The position numbers and the translations under genes are program-made. 7,464 nt of DNA from Gemmatimonas phototrophica (GTDB taxonomy: Bacteria; Gemmatimonadota; Gemmatimonadetes; Longimicrobiales; Gaopeijiaceae): positions 1-7,464 of the forward strand of contig CAMCNM010000091.1 of the NCBI GenBank assembly GCA_945876015.1, written 5' to 3'. Each line of letters begins with the position of its first letter. Position 1 is the first letter of the stretch. The notes under the pieces were generated by a model. That model was not told where the DNA came from. It saw nothing but the letters and a program-made list of their open reading frames with translations, and did not search any database. This document shows positions 1 through 6,333 of the stretch, piece after piece.

Positions 1-605
1 ATGCGGCTCCTGCCTTTCGCCATGTCGAGCGCGTCCGCCACGCGGACGACGCCCGCCTCGAGGGTGAGGGGCACACCGCCCGAGCGGTGCGCGATGATCG
101 CGTGGAGAACCTCGGAGCGCACGATCGTGCTCGTGCGGCGGTCGTACACCTGCATGAGGATCTCATCGAGCTTGCCCTTGGCGATGAAGAGCGAAAATTC
201 CTCATGGCCGGCCCGGTGGATCGACATGCCCACGTCGTGCAGCATGGCGGCGAGGGCCACCACGACCTCGGCGTCCTCCTTGGGCATTCCGTAGTTGGTC
301 TTGACGGAAGGCTCGACGCCCGCATCGAGCAGGAGGCGCAGCATCCGGATGGCGATGTTGGTCACGATCTTGATGTGCACCGGACCGTGATCGGTCATCC
401 CGAGGCGCTCGACCGCGGTCACGTTGGCGGCCAGCCACATCGCGTAGAGGTCGTCGTCCTGATCCACCAGCTCCATCACCTTGTGCAGGCGTGGGTTGTG
501 GCGGTCGGGGAGTTTGATCGACACACGGGAGGCGAATCGCTCCTCCACCGTGCGGCACGTCGTCTCGCACTCGGGCACCACTTCGGTCTCGAAACGGTCA
601 CTCAC
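1..605 (-). CDS. HD-domain metal-dependent phosphohydrolase (partial, C-terminus outside window)
   Basis: The reading frame starts at a GTG at 605 and runs off the left edge after 201 codons, so the C-terminal part is missing. Seen: an early DHGPVH segment (residues 72-77), the HD pair H123-D124 in a 'AMLHDVGMSIHR' context, H134, a 'VLHAIIAHRSGG' segment and a 'VRVADALDMAKGRSR' segment near the cut. This order matches HD-superfamily phosphohydrolases, in which the His and Asp residues bind divalent metal and hydrolyse phosphate esters. The arrangement resembles a group of stand-alone archaeal and bacterial HD proteins whose substrate is not known to me. The protein is presumably cytosolic, with no signal peptide or membrane segment seen. 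The start overlaps the stop of the preceding frame (598-600), suggesting translational coupling to the damaged upstream stretch. Family assignment is firm, substrate unknown. Confidence 0.85.
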   Translation of the reverse strand, partial: MSDRFETEVVPECETTCRTVEERFASRVSIKLPDRHNPRLHKVMELVDQDDDLYAMWLAANVTAVERLGMTDHGPVHIKIVTNIAIRMLRLLLDAGVEPSVKTNYGMPKEDAEVVVALAAMLHDVGMSIHRAGHEEFSLFIAKGKLDEILMQVYDRRTSTIVRSEVLHAIIAHRSGGVPLTLEAGVVRVADALDMAKGRSR

Positions 606-865
606 GGCGCTCGGCCTCCTGCTCTGGGACTGCGCTCTCCATACGCAGGACGGATACCCAGACCCGGTCGATTGGCGCCGCGTCGATGGGCCTGGGCTGC
701 TCGATCAGCTCGTCCAACTCATGCTCCAGCTCGGCGCGCTGCCCGCTGTTCCTGGTGAACTGGGTATGATGCGCGGTGTCGACCGCCTCGCGGAGCATTG
801 GCGAGGGATGCGTGGTATTGGCTCTTCAGAACCTCACGCAGGGCGTCGTCGCATTCCTCGGTCAT
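598..865 (-). pseudogene. Frameshifted DinB-like protein fragment
   Basis: An ATG at 865 opens a frame reading MTEECDDALREVLKSQYHASLA, which then turns into basic nonsense and stops at 719. One base later (an extra T at about 799 on the plus strand) the next frame begins MLREAVDTAHH and runs to a stop at 598-600. Joined, the two halves read 'LKSQYHASLA-MLREAV', which is typical of the N-terminus of DinB-superfamily four-helix proteins. The usual central part with 'NAFWQVAYH' and later metal histidines is absent; the tail (rich in Glu and Leu, with 'RVWVSVLRMES') is not recognisable. So there is probably both a frameshift and a deletion. Third-position G/C bias persists in the tail, so decay would be recent, or the tail is a small real gene from the ATG at 798 (66 residues). 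A sequencing or assembly error is also possible. Confidence 0.42.
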
Positions 866-877
866 CGCGCCGCTCGA

Positions 878-988
878 CTACTCCGCGTCTCCGCTCGCCT
901 TGCCTTCGGAGTGTCCCTTTCCGAGCAGGCGCTCGGTGAATGCGACGCGTTCGCTGAGCCGGCGAACCTTGGTCTCCAGCTCTCGCAT
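878..988 (-). CDS. Short coiled-coil protein or 3' remnant of a decayed gene
   Basis: From the ATG at 988 the frame encodes 36 residues: MRELETKVRRLSERVAFTERLL followed by a Gly/Ser/Lys-rich tail. The heptad-like spacing of Leu/Val residues suggests a short amphipathic or coiled-coil helix, reminiscent of PspB-like helices. The same frame stays open upstream to a TGA at 1100-1102 and looks protein-like there (YKARLDSRLEWERLRRSNPPSEE), yet it contains no ATG, GTG or TTG before 988. Either the start of a longer gene has been lost, or the short form is used; GGAGG and GAAGG lie upstream of the ATG, but farther than ideal for the former. It is followed 12 bases later by the ATG of the DinB-like fragment. 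No function can be assigned. Confidence 0.35.
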   Translation of the reverse strand: MRELETKVRRLSERVAFTERLLGKGHSEGKASGDAE

Positions 989-1102
989 CTGCTCGAGACC
1001 TTCCTCCGAAGGCGGGTTCGAGCGTCGGAGGCGCTCCCACTCCAGCCTCGAGTCGAGGCGCGCTTTGTAAGGCTCGACGTTCGACGCAGCGCAGCGGATT
1101 CA

Positions 1103-1115
1103 CCGCCGAAGGCGG
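1103..1115 (-). terminator. Short GC hairpin downstream of yebC
   Basis: CCGCC (1103-1107) and GGCGG (1111-1115) form a perfect five-pair stem with a three-base loop, about 28 bases beyond the yebC stop. No T run follows on the minus strand, so an intrinsic terminator is doubtful. It may only be a weak pause site. Confidence 0.2.
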
Positions 1116-1143
1116 GATGTCTCGGACACTCTGATCTCCCCCA

Positions 1144-1866
1144 CTATACCAGATTGTGAAACACCTTCTGGACGTCGTCGTCCTGCTCCAGCGTATCCAC
1201 CAGCTCCAGCACCTCGGTCGCCTGGTCCTCCGGAAGGGTCATGGGATTGAGGGCGATGTACTCGAGCTCCGCGGAGATCGGAGTGATCTTCCGGTCTTCG
1301 ATCGCGCGCTGGAGCTGTCCGAAGTCCGGGAATGCGCAGCGGATGAGGAGCTGCGGCTCGTCCTTCTCGCCCGTTCCCTCGCCCATCTCCTCGAGACCGA
1401 AGTCGATCAGCTCGAGCTCGAGCGACTCGGCATCGATGTCCTCCGGAAGCAGTCGGAAGACGCCCATGTGCTTGAAGGCGAACGCGACGCTGCCGGACGA
1501 GCCCAGGTTGCCGCCGCCGTGGATGAACTTCGAGCGCACGCTGGCGACGGTGCGGGTCGGATTGTCGGTGGCGGTGTCCACAAGCATGGCCACGCCGTGC
1601 GGCGCGTACCCCTCGTAGATGATCTGCTCGTAAGCCGTGGCGCCCTGCCCCGAGGCCTTCTTGATCGCGCTCTGGACCTTGTCCATGGGCATGTTCAGGG
1701 CGCGGGCGTTCTGGATGACGCGCCTGAGCGACGGGTTGTTCTCGGGGAGCGGCCCGGCCGCCTTCACCGCGATCGCGATGTCCTTCCCGATGCGGGCGAA
1801 CTGCTTGGCCATCCGGTCCCAGCGCTTGAACATCGTCGCTTTTCGTGTTTCGAAAATGCGTCCCAT
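1144..1866 (-). CDS. yebC: YebC/TACO1-family translation factor or transcriptional regulator
   Basis: This 240-residue protein carries the signatures of the YebC/PmpR/TACO1 family: [12 protein letters not shown] at 84-95, TDNPTRTVA at 100-108, and [14 protein letters not shown] at 116-129. Family members were described as DNA-binding regulators and, more recently, as ribosome-associated factors that relieve stalling at proline-rich stretches; TACO1 is the mitochondrial relative. The N-terminus ([21 protein letters not shown]) lacks the classical 'MAGHSKWANIKHRK' and resembles the shorter variant subgroup. Length is normal. The ATG at 1866 is supported by GGAAGG (complement of 1875-1880) eight bases upstream. 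A sigma70-like promoter at 1944-1972 and a leader of about 70 bases precede it. Family assignment is firm; whether this variant acts on DNA or the ribosome cannot be read from the sequence. Confidence 0.95.
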   Translation of the reverse strand: MGRIFETRKATMFKRWDRMAKQFARIGKDIAIAVKAAGPLPENNPSLRRVIQNARALNMPMDKVQSAIKKASGQGATAYEQIIYEGYAPHGVAMLVDTATDNPTRTVASVRSKFIHGGGNLGSSGSVAFAFKHMGVFRLLPEDIDAESLELELIDFGLEEMGEGTGEKDEPQLLIRCAFPDFGQLQRAIEDRKITPISAELEYIALNPMTLPEDQATEVLELVDTLEQDDDVQKVFHNLV

Positions 1867-1897
1867 TCGTGTGTCCTTCCCAAAGAGTTCGTCTAGA

Positions 1898-1919
1898 CCG
1901 CGCCACGGCAGAAGCGCGG
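1898..1919 (-). promoter_or_regulatory. Hairpin in the yebC leader
   Basis: CCGCGC (1898-1903) and GCGCGG (1914-1919) can pair as six G-C base pairs with a ten-base loop, between the predicted transcription start and the Shine-Dalgarno site of yebC. No known riboswitch is recognised. It could affect mRNA stability or be chance in GC-rich DNA. Confidence 0.25.
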
Positions 1920-1943
1920 CCCGATCTTCATGTCGATACGCTA

Positions 1944-1972
1944 ATTATGAACTTCCTGACCTCGTCCGTCGA
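1944..1972 (-). promoter_or_regulatory. Sigma70-type promoter for yebC
   Basis: On the minus strand TCGACG (4 of 6 matches to TTGACA, complement of 1967-1972) is followed after exactly 17 bases by CATAAT (5 of 6 matches to TATAAT, complement of 1944-1949). It sits in an AT-richer patch in the only gap between the RCC1 gene and yebC, at the distance expected for a leader of about 70 bases. This suggests yebC is transcribed separately from the upstream gene. Confidence 0.5.
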
Positions 1973-1991
1973 TCGAAGGATCCAGCGATGC

Positions 1992-3125
1992 TCAGGGTAC
2001 GATCTGCACCGGAGCTAGCTTGCTGTCCATAGTTCCGTCGCCGACCTTGCCGCCCTGGTTGAACCCCCAGCACCAGGCGACTCCTCCGGTCGAGACCCCG
2101 CAGGTGTGATTGAAGGATCCTGCCCTGATCGTGGCAAAGGTCAAGCTGCCCGAAACGAGCACGGGCACGCCTCGAAAATCCGTGGTCCCATCGCCGATCT
2201 GGCCCGCGGAATTGTCGCCCCAGCAGTATGCGACTCCGGTGAACGTGGCCGCGCAGACATGGGCGGAGCCGACGCTCACGGATTCATAGCGCCGAGTTCC
2301 GATGTTCACGGGCACCTTCGGCGCGCTTTTCCCGTCGTAGAGTCCCCAGCAGTAGACGATCCCCGACGATGTGATTCCACAGGTCGAGTGGTTGCCGGCG
2401 CTCACCGCGGTGAAGTTGTATCCTCCCGGCACGGGCACGGGTTGGGTCGCTACCGAAGCACTCGTCCCGTCCCCGATCTGTCCGGACGAATTCGTGCCCC
2501 AGCAGTAGGCTGCGCCCACCCTGGTGACTCCGCAGGTGTGGACCCTCCCGGCCTCCACCGAGGCGAAGCTGAGGCCTCCTGTCACCGGCGCCGGAGATGA
2601 CCGCGACGTGGTGGTTCCATCGCCGAATTGGCCCGCGTCGTTCTGCCCCCAGCAATAGGCGGCTCCCGGGGTCGTCACGCCGCAGGTGTGATCGTTGCCG
2701 GCGGAGACCGAGGCGAAGGTGAGTCCGCCCGAGACCGAGACCGGGCTGGACCGGCCGGGTCCCCCCACGCCAGCGACGGTTCCGTCGCCGACCTCGCCGT
2801 AGGAGTTCTTGCCCCAACAGTAGGCGGTGCCTGCGGTGGTGACTCCGCAGGTATGGGAATGGCCGGCGCTCACTTTGGCGAAGCTCATGCCCCCTTCCAC
2901 GCGCGTGGGGTTCGAGCGGGACGTCGTCGTGCCATCGCCGAGCTGGCCAGCCCCGTTTTCGCCCCAGCAGTAGGCGTCACCGGTGAACGAGATTCCACAT
3001 GTGTGGGTCGCGCCGGTGCTCACCGCGTTGAACCTGAGCCGCTCGGGGTCGAGGTCCGGACGCGACGGGTCGGCGCAACCACCGGCCAAAGCGAGCAGGA
3101 AGACCAGGAAAGCACTGAGCTTCAT
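1992..3125 (-). CDS. RCC1-repeat lipoprotein
   Basis: The protein has 377 residues. It begins with a lipoprotein signal peptide: MKLS, a hydrophobic stretch, then ALAGGC with Cys17 as the likely lipidated residue; Ala at +2 suggests outer-membrane or surface sorting. From about residue 32 there are seven RCC1-type repeats of about 42-55 residues, each with a 'HTCGVT...AYCWG' core and most with 'GQxGDGT'. Seven such repeats would close one seven-bladed propeller. Nearly every repeat carries two cysteines ten positions apart, consistent with a disulfide per blade outside the cytoplasm. The fifth repeat is short and lacks the GDGT turn. RCC1 propellers bind proteins or, in eukaryotes, Ran and chromatin; the role of bacterial secreted ones is unknown. 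AGAAGG lies eight bases before the ATG. The HTH gene ends 41 bases upstream, so the two may be co-transcribed. Confidence 0.9.
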   Translation of the reverse strand: MKLSAFLVFLLALAGGCADPSRPDLDPERLRFNAVSTGATHTCGISFTGDAYCWGENGAGQLGDGTTTSRSNPTRVEGGMSFAKVSAGHSHTCGVTTAGTAYCWGKNSYGEVGDGTVAGVGGPGRSSPVSVSGGLTFASVSAGNDHTCGVTTPGAAYCWGQNDAGQFGDGTTTSRSSPAPVTGGLSFASVEAGRVHTCGVTRVGAAYCWGTNSSGQIGDGTSASVATQPVPVPGGYNFTAVSAGNHSTCGITSSGIVYCWGLYDGKSAPKVPVNIGTRRYESVSVGSAHVCAATFTGVAYCWGDNSAGQIGDGTTDFRGVPVLVSGSLTFATIRAGSFNHTCGVSTGGVAWCWGFNQGGKVGDGTMDSKLAPVQIVP

Positions 3126-3166
3126 CTCGACGACCTTCTGGTCGCGGTCATGCTCCGTGCCGCGAT

Positions 3167-3616
3167 CTATCTCTTCCGCAAACCCCTGAAGAGCCAGATC
3201 CCGGTCGCGATCAGCAGGAGCCCCGCACCGATCATGAGCGGATCGCGGGGGCGTCGGTCAGGCGGGATGGGGCGGAGCTTCTGCGCGAAAGCCGGTTCCG
3301 GCTTGACGATTAGCGTCCCACCCGGCGCGGCGGCGGCGGCCTCGCTCCAACGAGTCCGCACTTCCTCCTCCTCCGCTTCCAGGCGGCAAGACGAGCAGGT
3401 GAGGAGGGTGCGCTCGCGCGCCGTACGATTCGAGTACTCCATGTCCGACGAGCAGCGCGGACAGGGGAGGCCGGACCGGAGAGGGTTGATCATCTCGTAC
3501 AGCATGCCCTTCGAGAGCTCCATCTCGTCGGCGATCTGATTGACGCTCCGGTCGGACTCCCAGTACAGCGTGTTCGCCCGCTTCACGCGAGGATCATGCT
3601 GCTCGAGCGGTTCCAT
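3167..3616 (-). CDS. Helix-turn-helix and zinc-ribbon protein with C-terminal membrane anchor
   Basis: With the ATG at 3616 the protein has 149 residues; a GTG at 3652 in the same frame would add 12. Residues 11-44 (RVKRANTLYWES, then SVNQIADEMELSKGMLYEMI) read as a resolvase/transposase-like helix-turn-helix. C52-x2-C55 and C74-x2-C77 form a probable zinc ribbon. A charged and Ala/Pro-rich linker leads to one hydrophobic helix at about 126-144 (PLMIGAGLLLIATGIWLF), followed by RGLRKR at the end. The layout implies a tail-anchored protein with its DNA-binding or nucleic-acid-binding part in the cytoplasm. I do not recognise a named family, and DNA binding is inferred. GGTGA five bases before the ATG supports that start. 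It is divergent from the adenosyltransferase gene and lies upstream of the RCC1 lipoprotein gene on the same strand. Confidence 0.8.
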   Translation of the reverse strand: MEPLEQHDPRVKRANTLYWESDRSVNQIADEMELSKGMLYEMINPLRSGLPCPRCSSDMEYSNRTARERTLLTCSSCRLEAEEEEVRTRWSEAAAAAPGGTLIVKPEPAFAQKLRPIPPDRRPRDPLMIGAGLLLIATGIWLFRGLRKR

Positions 3617-3708
3617 CAGATTCACCGTCCCTTGACCCGCCGGGGTGTGCACTCGAAGCTTGCCTTGGCGGACAAAGTAGCTGGCTCATCGTTCGCTGAC
3701 GAGGCGAC

Positions 3709-4263
3709 ATGAAGATCTATACGCGCACCGGCGACGACGGCGACACCGCCCTGTTCGGGGGCGGCCGCGTGCCCAAGAGCCATCCACGCGTTGCCGCGTA
3801 CGGCGAGGTGGACGAGCTCAACTCGATTCTGGGCTGGGTCCTCACCCAGTTCTGCGCCGACAGCACGGGCTCGCGCCTCCGCACCATCCAGCACGACCTC
3901 TTCACGCTCGGGGCCGATCTGGCCACGCCACCTTCAGTCGAGGGCCGCCGCCGTCCCGAGACGCCACCCCTGCCGGTGGGTCGGATTGCCGAGATGGAGG
4001 CCTGGATCGACGAGACCGAAGCGGGGCTGCACCCGCTCAAGGAGTTCATCCTTCCGGGCGGCGTGGCGGCAGCAGCCTCGCTCCACGTGGCTCGCTCGGC
4101 ATGTCGGCGCGCGGAGCGCGCGGTGGTCGCCCTGGCCGCGGCCGAATCGGTCGATCCGGTGGTCCTCCGCTACCTGAATCGGCTCTCCGACCTTCTCTTC
4201 GTGTTCGCCCGTTTCGAGAACGCGCGCGTGAGCAAGTACGACACTCCCTGGAAGCGGCCCTGA
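3709..4263 (+). CDS. pduO: ATP:cob(I)alamin adenosyltransferase, PduO type
   Basis: The 184-residue product matches the PduO/MMAB family, which transfers the adenosyl group of ATP to cob(I)alamin to make coenzyme B12. Seen: the ATP-binding TRTGDDGDT at 5-13, KSHPRVAAYGEVDELNS at 23-39, FILPGGVAAAASLHVAR at 113-129, the RRAERAV helix at 133-139 containing conserved arginines, and the C-terminal RYLNRLSDLLFVFAR at 154-168. Length and order are those of a complete trimeric, cytosolic enzyme. The ATG is preceded by GAGG at short spacing. It opens a tight gene row: its TGA overlaps the proposed start of the hydrolase gene. No cobalamin riboswitch fits in the short upstream gap, and no B12-dependent enzyme is present in the window. 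Family assignment is firm. Confidence 0.95.
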   Translation: MKIYTRTGDDGDTALFGGGRVPKSHPRVAAYGEVDELNSILGWVLTQFCADSTGSRLRTIQHDLFTLGADLATPPSVEGRRRPETPPLPVGRIAEMEAWIDETEAGLHPLKEFILPGGVAAAASLHVARSACRRAERAVVALAAAESVDPVVLRYLNRLSDLLFVFARFENARVSKYDTPWKRP

Positions 4264-5093
4264 TCCACTTCACCTTCCAGCGCGAGCCGGTCCGGGGGCG
4301 CCTGGTGCGCGGGGACGTGCGAGTTCCGGAGGGGCCCCCTCCCCGCTCCGCGGTCGTGGTGATCCACGGGTTCAAGGGATTCAAGGATTGGGCGTTCTTT
4401 CCCCACGTCTGCCGGACCCTCGCGGCTTCCGGTCACGCGGTCGTCTCCTTCAACTTCTCGGGCTCGGGCATCGGCTCCGATCCCGAGCGGTTCACCGAGC
4501 TCGAGGCGTTCGCCGCCAACACGCTGTCCAGAGAATCCGAAGAAGTGGCGTGGGTCGTGGACTGGGTGACCTCGGGCGATCTCCTTCCCAGGAAACCGAG
4601 GACGCTCGGTTTGCTGGGCCACAGCCGCGGCGGTGGTGATGCGATTCTCCACGCCGCCGCGGATCCGCGCGTGCGCGCGCTCGTGACCTGGTCGGCGGTG
4701 TCCACCTTCGACCGATGGAAGGAAGCGACCCGGGCAGAATGGCGGGAGGCGGGGCGGATCTACGCGCTGAACCAGCGCACCGGCCAGCAGATGCCGCTCG
4801 ACGTCGGGTTGCTCGATGACCTGGAGGTGAATCGGGCCCGACTCGACGTGGCCGAGGCCGCGGGGAGAGTGGAGGTGCCGTGGCTCGTCCTACACGGCGA
4901 GTCCGATCGGACTGTGGACCTCGCTGAAGCCGAGGCGCTCGCCCGCGCCGCCCGCGCGGGCCGGCTCCACGTGATCGCCGGGGCGGGACACACGTTCGAG
5001 GTCGGCCATCCGTTCACCGCTCCGTCCCCCGCGCTCGACGAAGCCATCCAAGCGAGCGTCGGCCACTTCTCGCGCCACCTGATCGGCGAGTGA
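4260..5093 (+). CDS. Alpha/beta hydrolase (prolyl-oligopeptidase/dienelactone-hydrolase-like)
   Basis: The fold is clear: HGFKG at 36-40 (oxyanion-hole region), FKDWAFFPHV, FNFSGSG at 64-70, the nucleophile elbow GHSRGG with Ser122, the acid Asp216 in HGESD, and His244 in GAGHTF. All three catalytic residues are present. The product is probably a cytosolic serine hydrolase acting on esters or peptides; the substrate is unknown. No ATG, GTG or TTG lies in frame between the ATG at 4101 and the GTG at 4305. The 4101 start would overlap the adenosyltransferase gene by 163 bases with shadow-like Arg/Gly-rich sequence; the 4305 start would cut into the first strand. A CTG at 4260 forms a CTGA overlap with the preceding stop and has GGAAG five bases upstream, so it is given here (277 residues). 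The function call is firm, the start is not. Confidence 0.85.
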   Translation: MIHFTFQREPVRGRLVRGDVRVPEGPPPRSAVVVIHGFKGFKDWAFFPHVCRTLAASGHAVVSFNFSGSGIGSDPERFTELEAFAANTLSRESEEVAWVVDWVTSGDLLPRKPRTLGLLGHSRGGGDAILHAAADPRVRALVTWSAVSTFDRWKEATRAEWREAGRIYALNQRTGQQMPLDVGLLDDLEVNRARLDVAEAAGRVEVPWLVLHGESDRTVDLAEAEALARAARAGRLHVIAGAGHTFEVGHPFTAPSPALDEAIQASVGHFSRHLIGE

Positions 5094-5677
5094 CTCCCCC
5101 GGGGATCCGCCGCGATCGCGCCATGGACGCGCGCGTCGGTCGCACCCTCACCGGCGTGGGCTTGGATCCCGCCGCCGTGATCATGGTTCAGGCCGCCCAC
5201 CGGCTCGCGATGGACACACGGAGGGACCGGCTCCTCGATGCCCATCACCCCGACTTCCTCCATCCGGGCCGAACCGTTCTGGTCCTCGCGCTGGACTGTG
5301 GATTCCGGAATCCGATCGGCCTCGCCGCCGCGGCGCTGCTGGAGAGCGAGCACGAGGGCTCTCGCACGGAGCTCGAGGTGATTCGTTGCACGATGGGGGA
5401 TGAGGTGGCTGATTGGGTCGGGTCGATTCCGGTGCCGGGGCCGGAGCTGGCCGAAGCGCTGCTCGGGACGGGCCGCGATGTGCAGGTGGTCGCCCTGGCC
5501 GAGCGTCTGGATCAGTGCCGCCACGCCAAGTTCTGGACCGACGTGTCCGCGAAGCGCCGGATCCTCGAGGAAGTGGAAGCGATCTACGGGCCGGTCGCGG
5601 AGCGGACCCTGCCCGCGCTGGGCCGCCGTTTCGCGCACTGGTCCTGGGCGTTCGGCCGCTCGCTGGACCCTTCGTAA
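5090..5677 (+). CDS. RelA/SpoT-hydrolase-like HD-fold protein with degenerate active site
   Basis: The 195-residue product starts at a GTG whose last two bases are part of the preceding TGA (GTGA overlap), implying translational coupling with the hydrolase; an ATG at 5123 is an alternative. The layout follows the (p)ppGpp hydrolase domain of SpoT/MESH1: HPGRTVLVLAL (58-68) matches the first helix with its metal histidine, LAAAALLESEHEG (78-90) matches 'AALLHDVIED', and LAERLDQCRHAK (136-146 region) matches 'KLADRLHNMRT'. The HD pair is replaced by Glu85-Ser86, the second acid of the ED pair by Gly90, and the late Asp by Glu. Only His58 and Glu89 remain, so hydrolysis of (p)ppGpp looks unlikely, although an altered metal site or nucleotide sensing is possible. 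The alignment is by eye. No signal peptide or membrane helix was seen. Confidence 0.7.
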   Translation: MTPPGIRRDRAMDARVGRTLTGVGLDPAAVIMVQAAHRLAMDTRRDRLLDAHHPDFLHPGRTVLVLALDCGFRNPIGLAAAALLESEHEGSRTELEVIRCTMGDEVADWVGSIPVPGPELAEALLGTGRDVQVVALAERLDQCRHAKFWTDVSAKRRILEEVEAIYGPVAERTLPALGRRFAHWSWAFGRSLDPS

Positions 5678-5719
5678 ACCAGTCTTGCGGCCCCCCGGGA
5701 CCGGGCGGCATTGTAACCC

Positions 5720-5950
<231 letters not shown>

Positions 5951-5971
5951 TCGGGGATCGTACTCGAGAAT

Positions 5972-6013
5972 GGCGGCGGCAGGGGACTCGCTCCCGGCCG
6001 CCGATTTCATTTT
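5972..6013 (+). terminator. Probable intrinsic terminator after the ferredoxin gene
   Basis: GGCGGC (5972-5977) pairs with GCCGCC (5997-6002), and an inner GGGA/TCCC extends the stem after a small bulge. It is followed by the T-rich stretch GATTTCATTTT. It lies about 20 bases beyond the ferredoxin stop and would end the plus-strand gene row. Confidence 0.55.
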
Positions 6014-6065
6014 CAGGGCAGGGCTCCGCCCCGAGGTGAAGCTTAAGCGGAGACTGAAGATCGCT

Positions 6066-6108
6066 TCGCGGACGCCGCCTCACCCGTGGGGAAGGACGGC
6101 GGCCGCGA
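6066..6108 (-). terminator. Long imperfect hairpin downstream of the small membrane protein gene
   Basis: TCGCGG (6066-6071) and CCGCGA (6103-6108) pair. Inside them CCGCC (6075-6079) and GGCGG (6098-6102) pair as well, with a three-base bulge and an 18-base loop. It begins four bases beyond the stop of the minus-strand gene. No T run follows, so it could be a non-classical terminator, an mRNA end-stabiliser, or a protein-binding palindrome. Confidence 0.35.
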
Positions 6109-6112
6109 ACGA

Positions 6113-6292
6113 TCAGTACCCGAGCTCCCGGAGGCGCTCCAGGGAAATCGTGCCCGGTTGTCTTTCGCCCGCGTGACTGTCCCGCAACCGAGGAAGGGGT
6201 TCTGGACCCTGCTGTGTGATGAGGACGTAACCAGCGGCGAGAGCAGCGGCACCCAGCAGGCTGACAAGGAGTGTTCGGATAAGGTCCTCCAT
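6113..6292 (-). CDS. Small single-span membrane protein
   Basis: From the ATG at 6292 the product has 59 residues: MEDLIRT, a hydrophobic helix at about 8-26 (LLVSLLGAAALAAGYVLIT), then a polar Pro/Arg/Glu-rich tail ending SLERLRELGY. An in-frame GTG at 6340 would add 16 polar residues, but neither start has a clear Shine-Dalgarno site. The hydrophobic helix followed by a proline-rich charged tail fits a membrane-anchored microprotein or an uncleaved signal anchor. The end recalls the 'LxxLGY' C-termini found on some secreted or membrane enzymes, which may be chance. No named family is recognised. It is divergent from the DUF1707/LiaF-like gene, has an inverted repeat just upstream at 6334-6351, and has a hairpin just past its stop. 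Confidence 0.55.
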   Translation of the reverse strand: MEDLIRTLLVSLLGAAALAAGYVLITQQGPEPLPRLRDSHAGERQPGTISLERLRELGY

Positions 6293-6333
6293 GTAAGGGT
6301 TGATCGGGACGCGCGGCTTGCACGAAGTATGCC

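Noticed and set aside
87..758. A 223-codon plus-strand frame opposite the HD gene.
   Set aside because: It is His/Gly/Arg-rich and has no recognisable domain, while the minus strand carries a clear HD protein.
1891..1898. The eight-base palindrome GTCTAGAC in the yebC leader.
   Set aside because: It is too short and single-copy to support an operator call.
1100..1906. A 268-codon minus-strand frame overlapping yebC in another phase.
   Set aside because: The sequence is Arg/Gly/His-rich and low in hydrophobic residues; it is a shadow of yebC, which has clear family motifs.
3653..3708. A cobalamin riboswitch before the adenosyltransferase gene.
   Set aside because: The gap is far too short for a cobalamin riboswitch and no B12-box-like sequence was seen.
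4101..4259. Upstream extension of the hydrolase gene to the ATG at 4101.
   Set aside because: The added 53 residues are Arg/Gly/Pro-rich shadow of the adenosyltransferase gene and would need a 163-base overlap.
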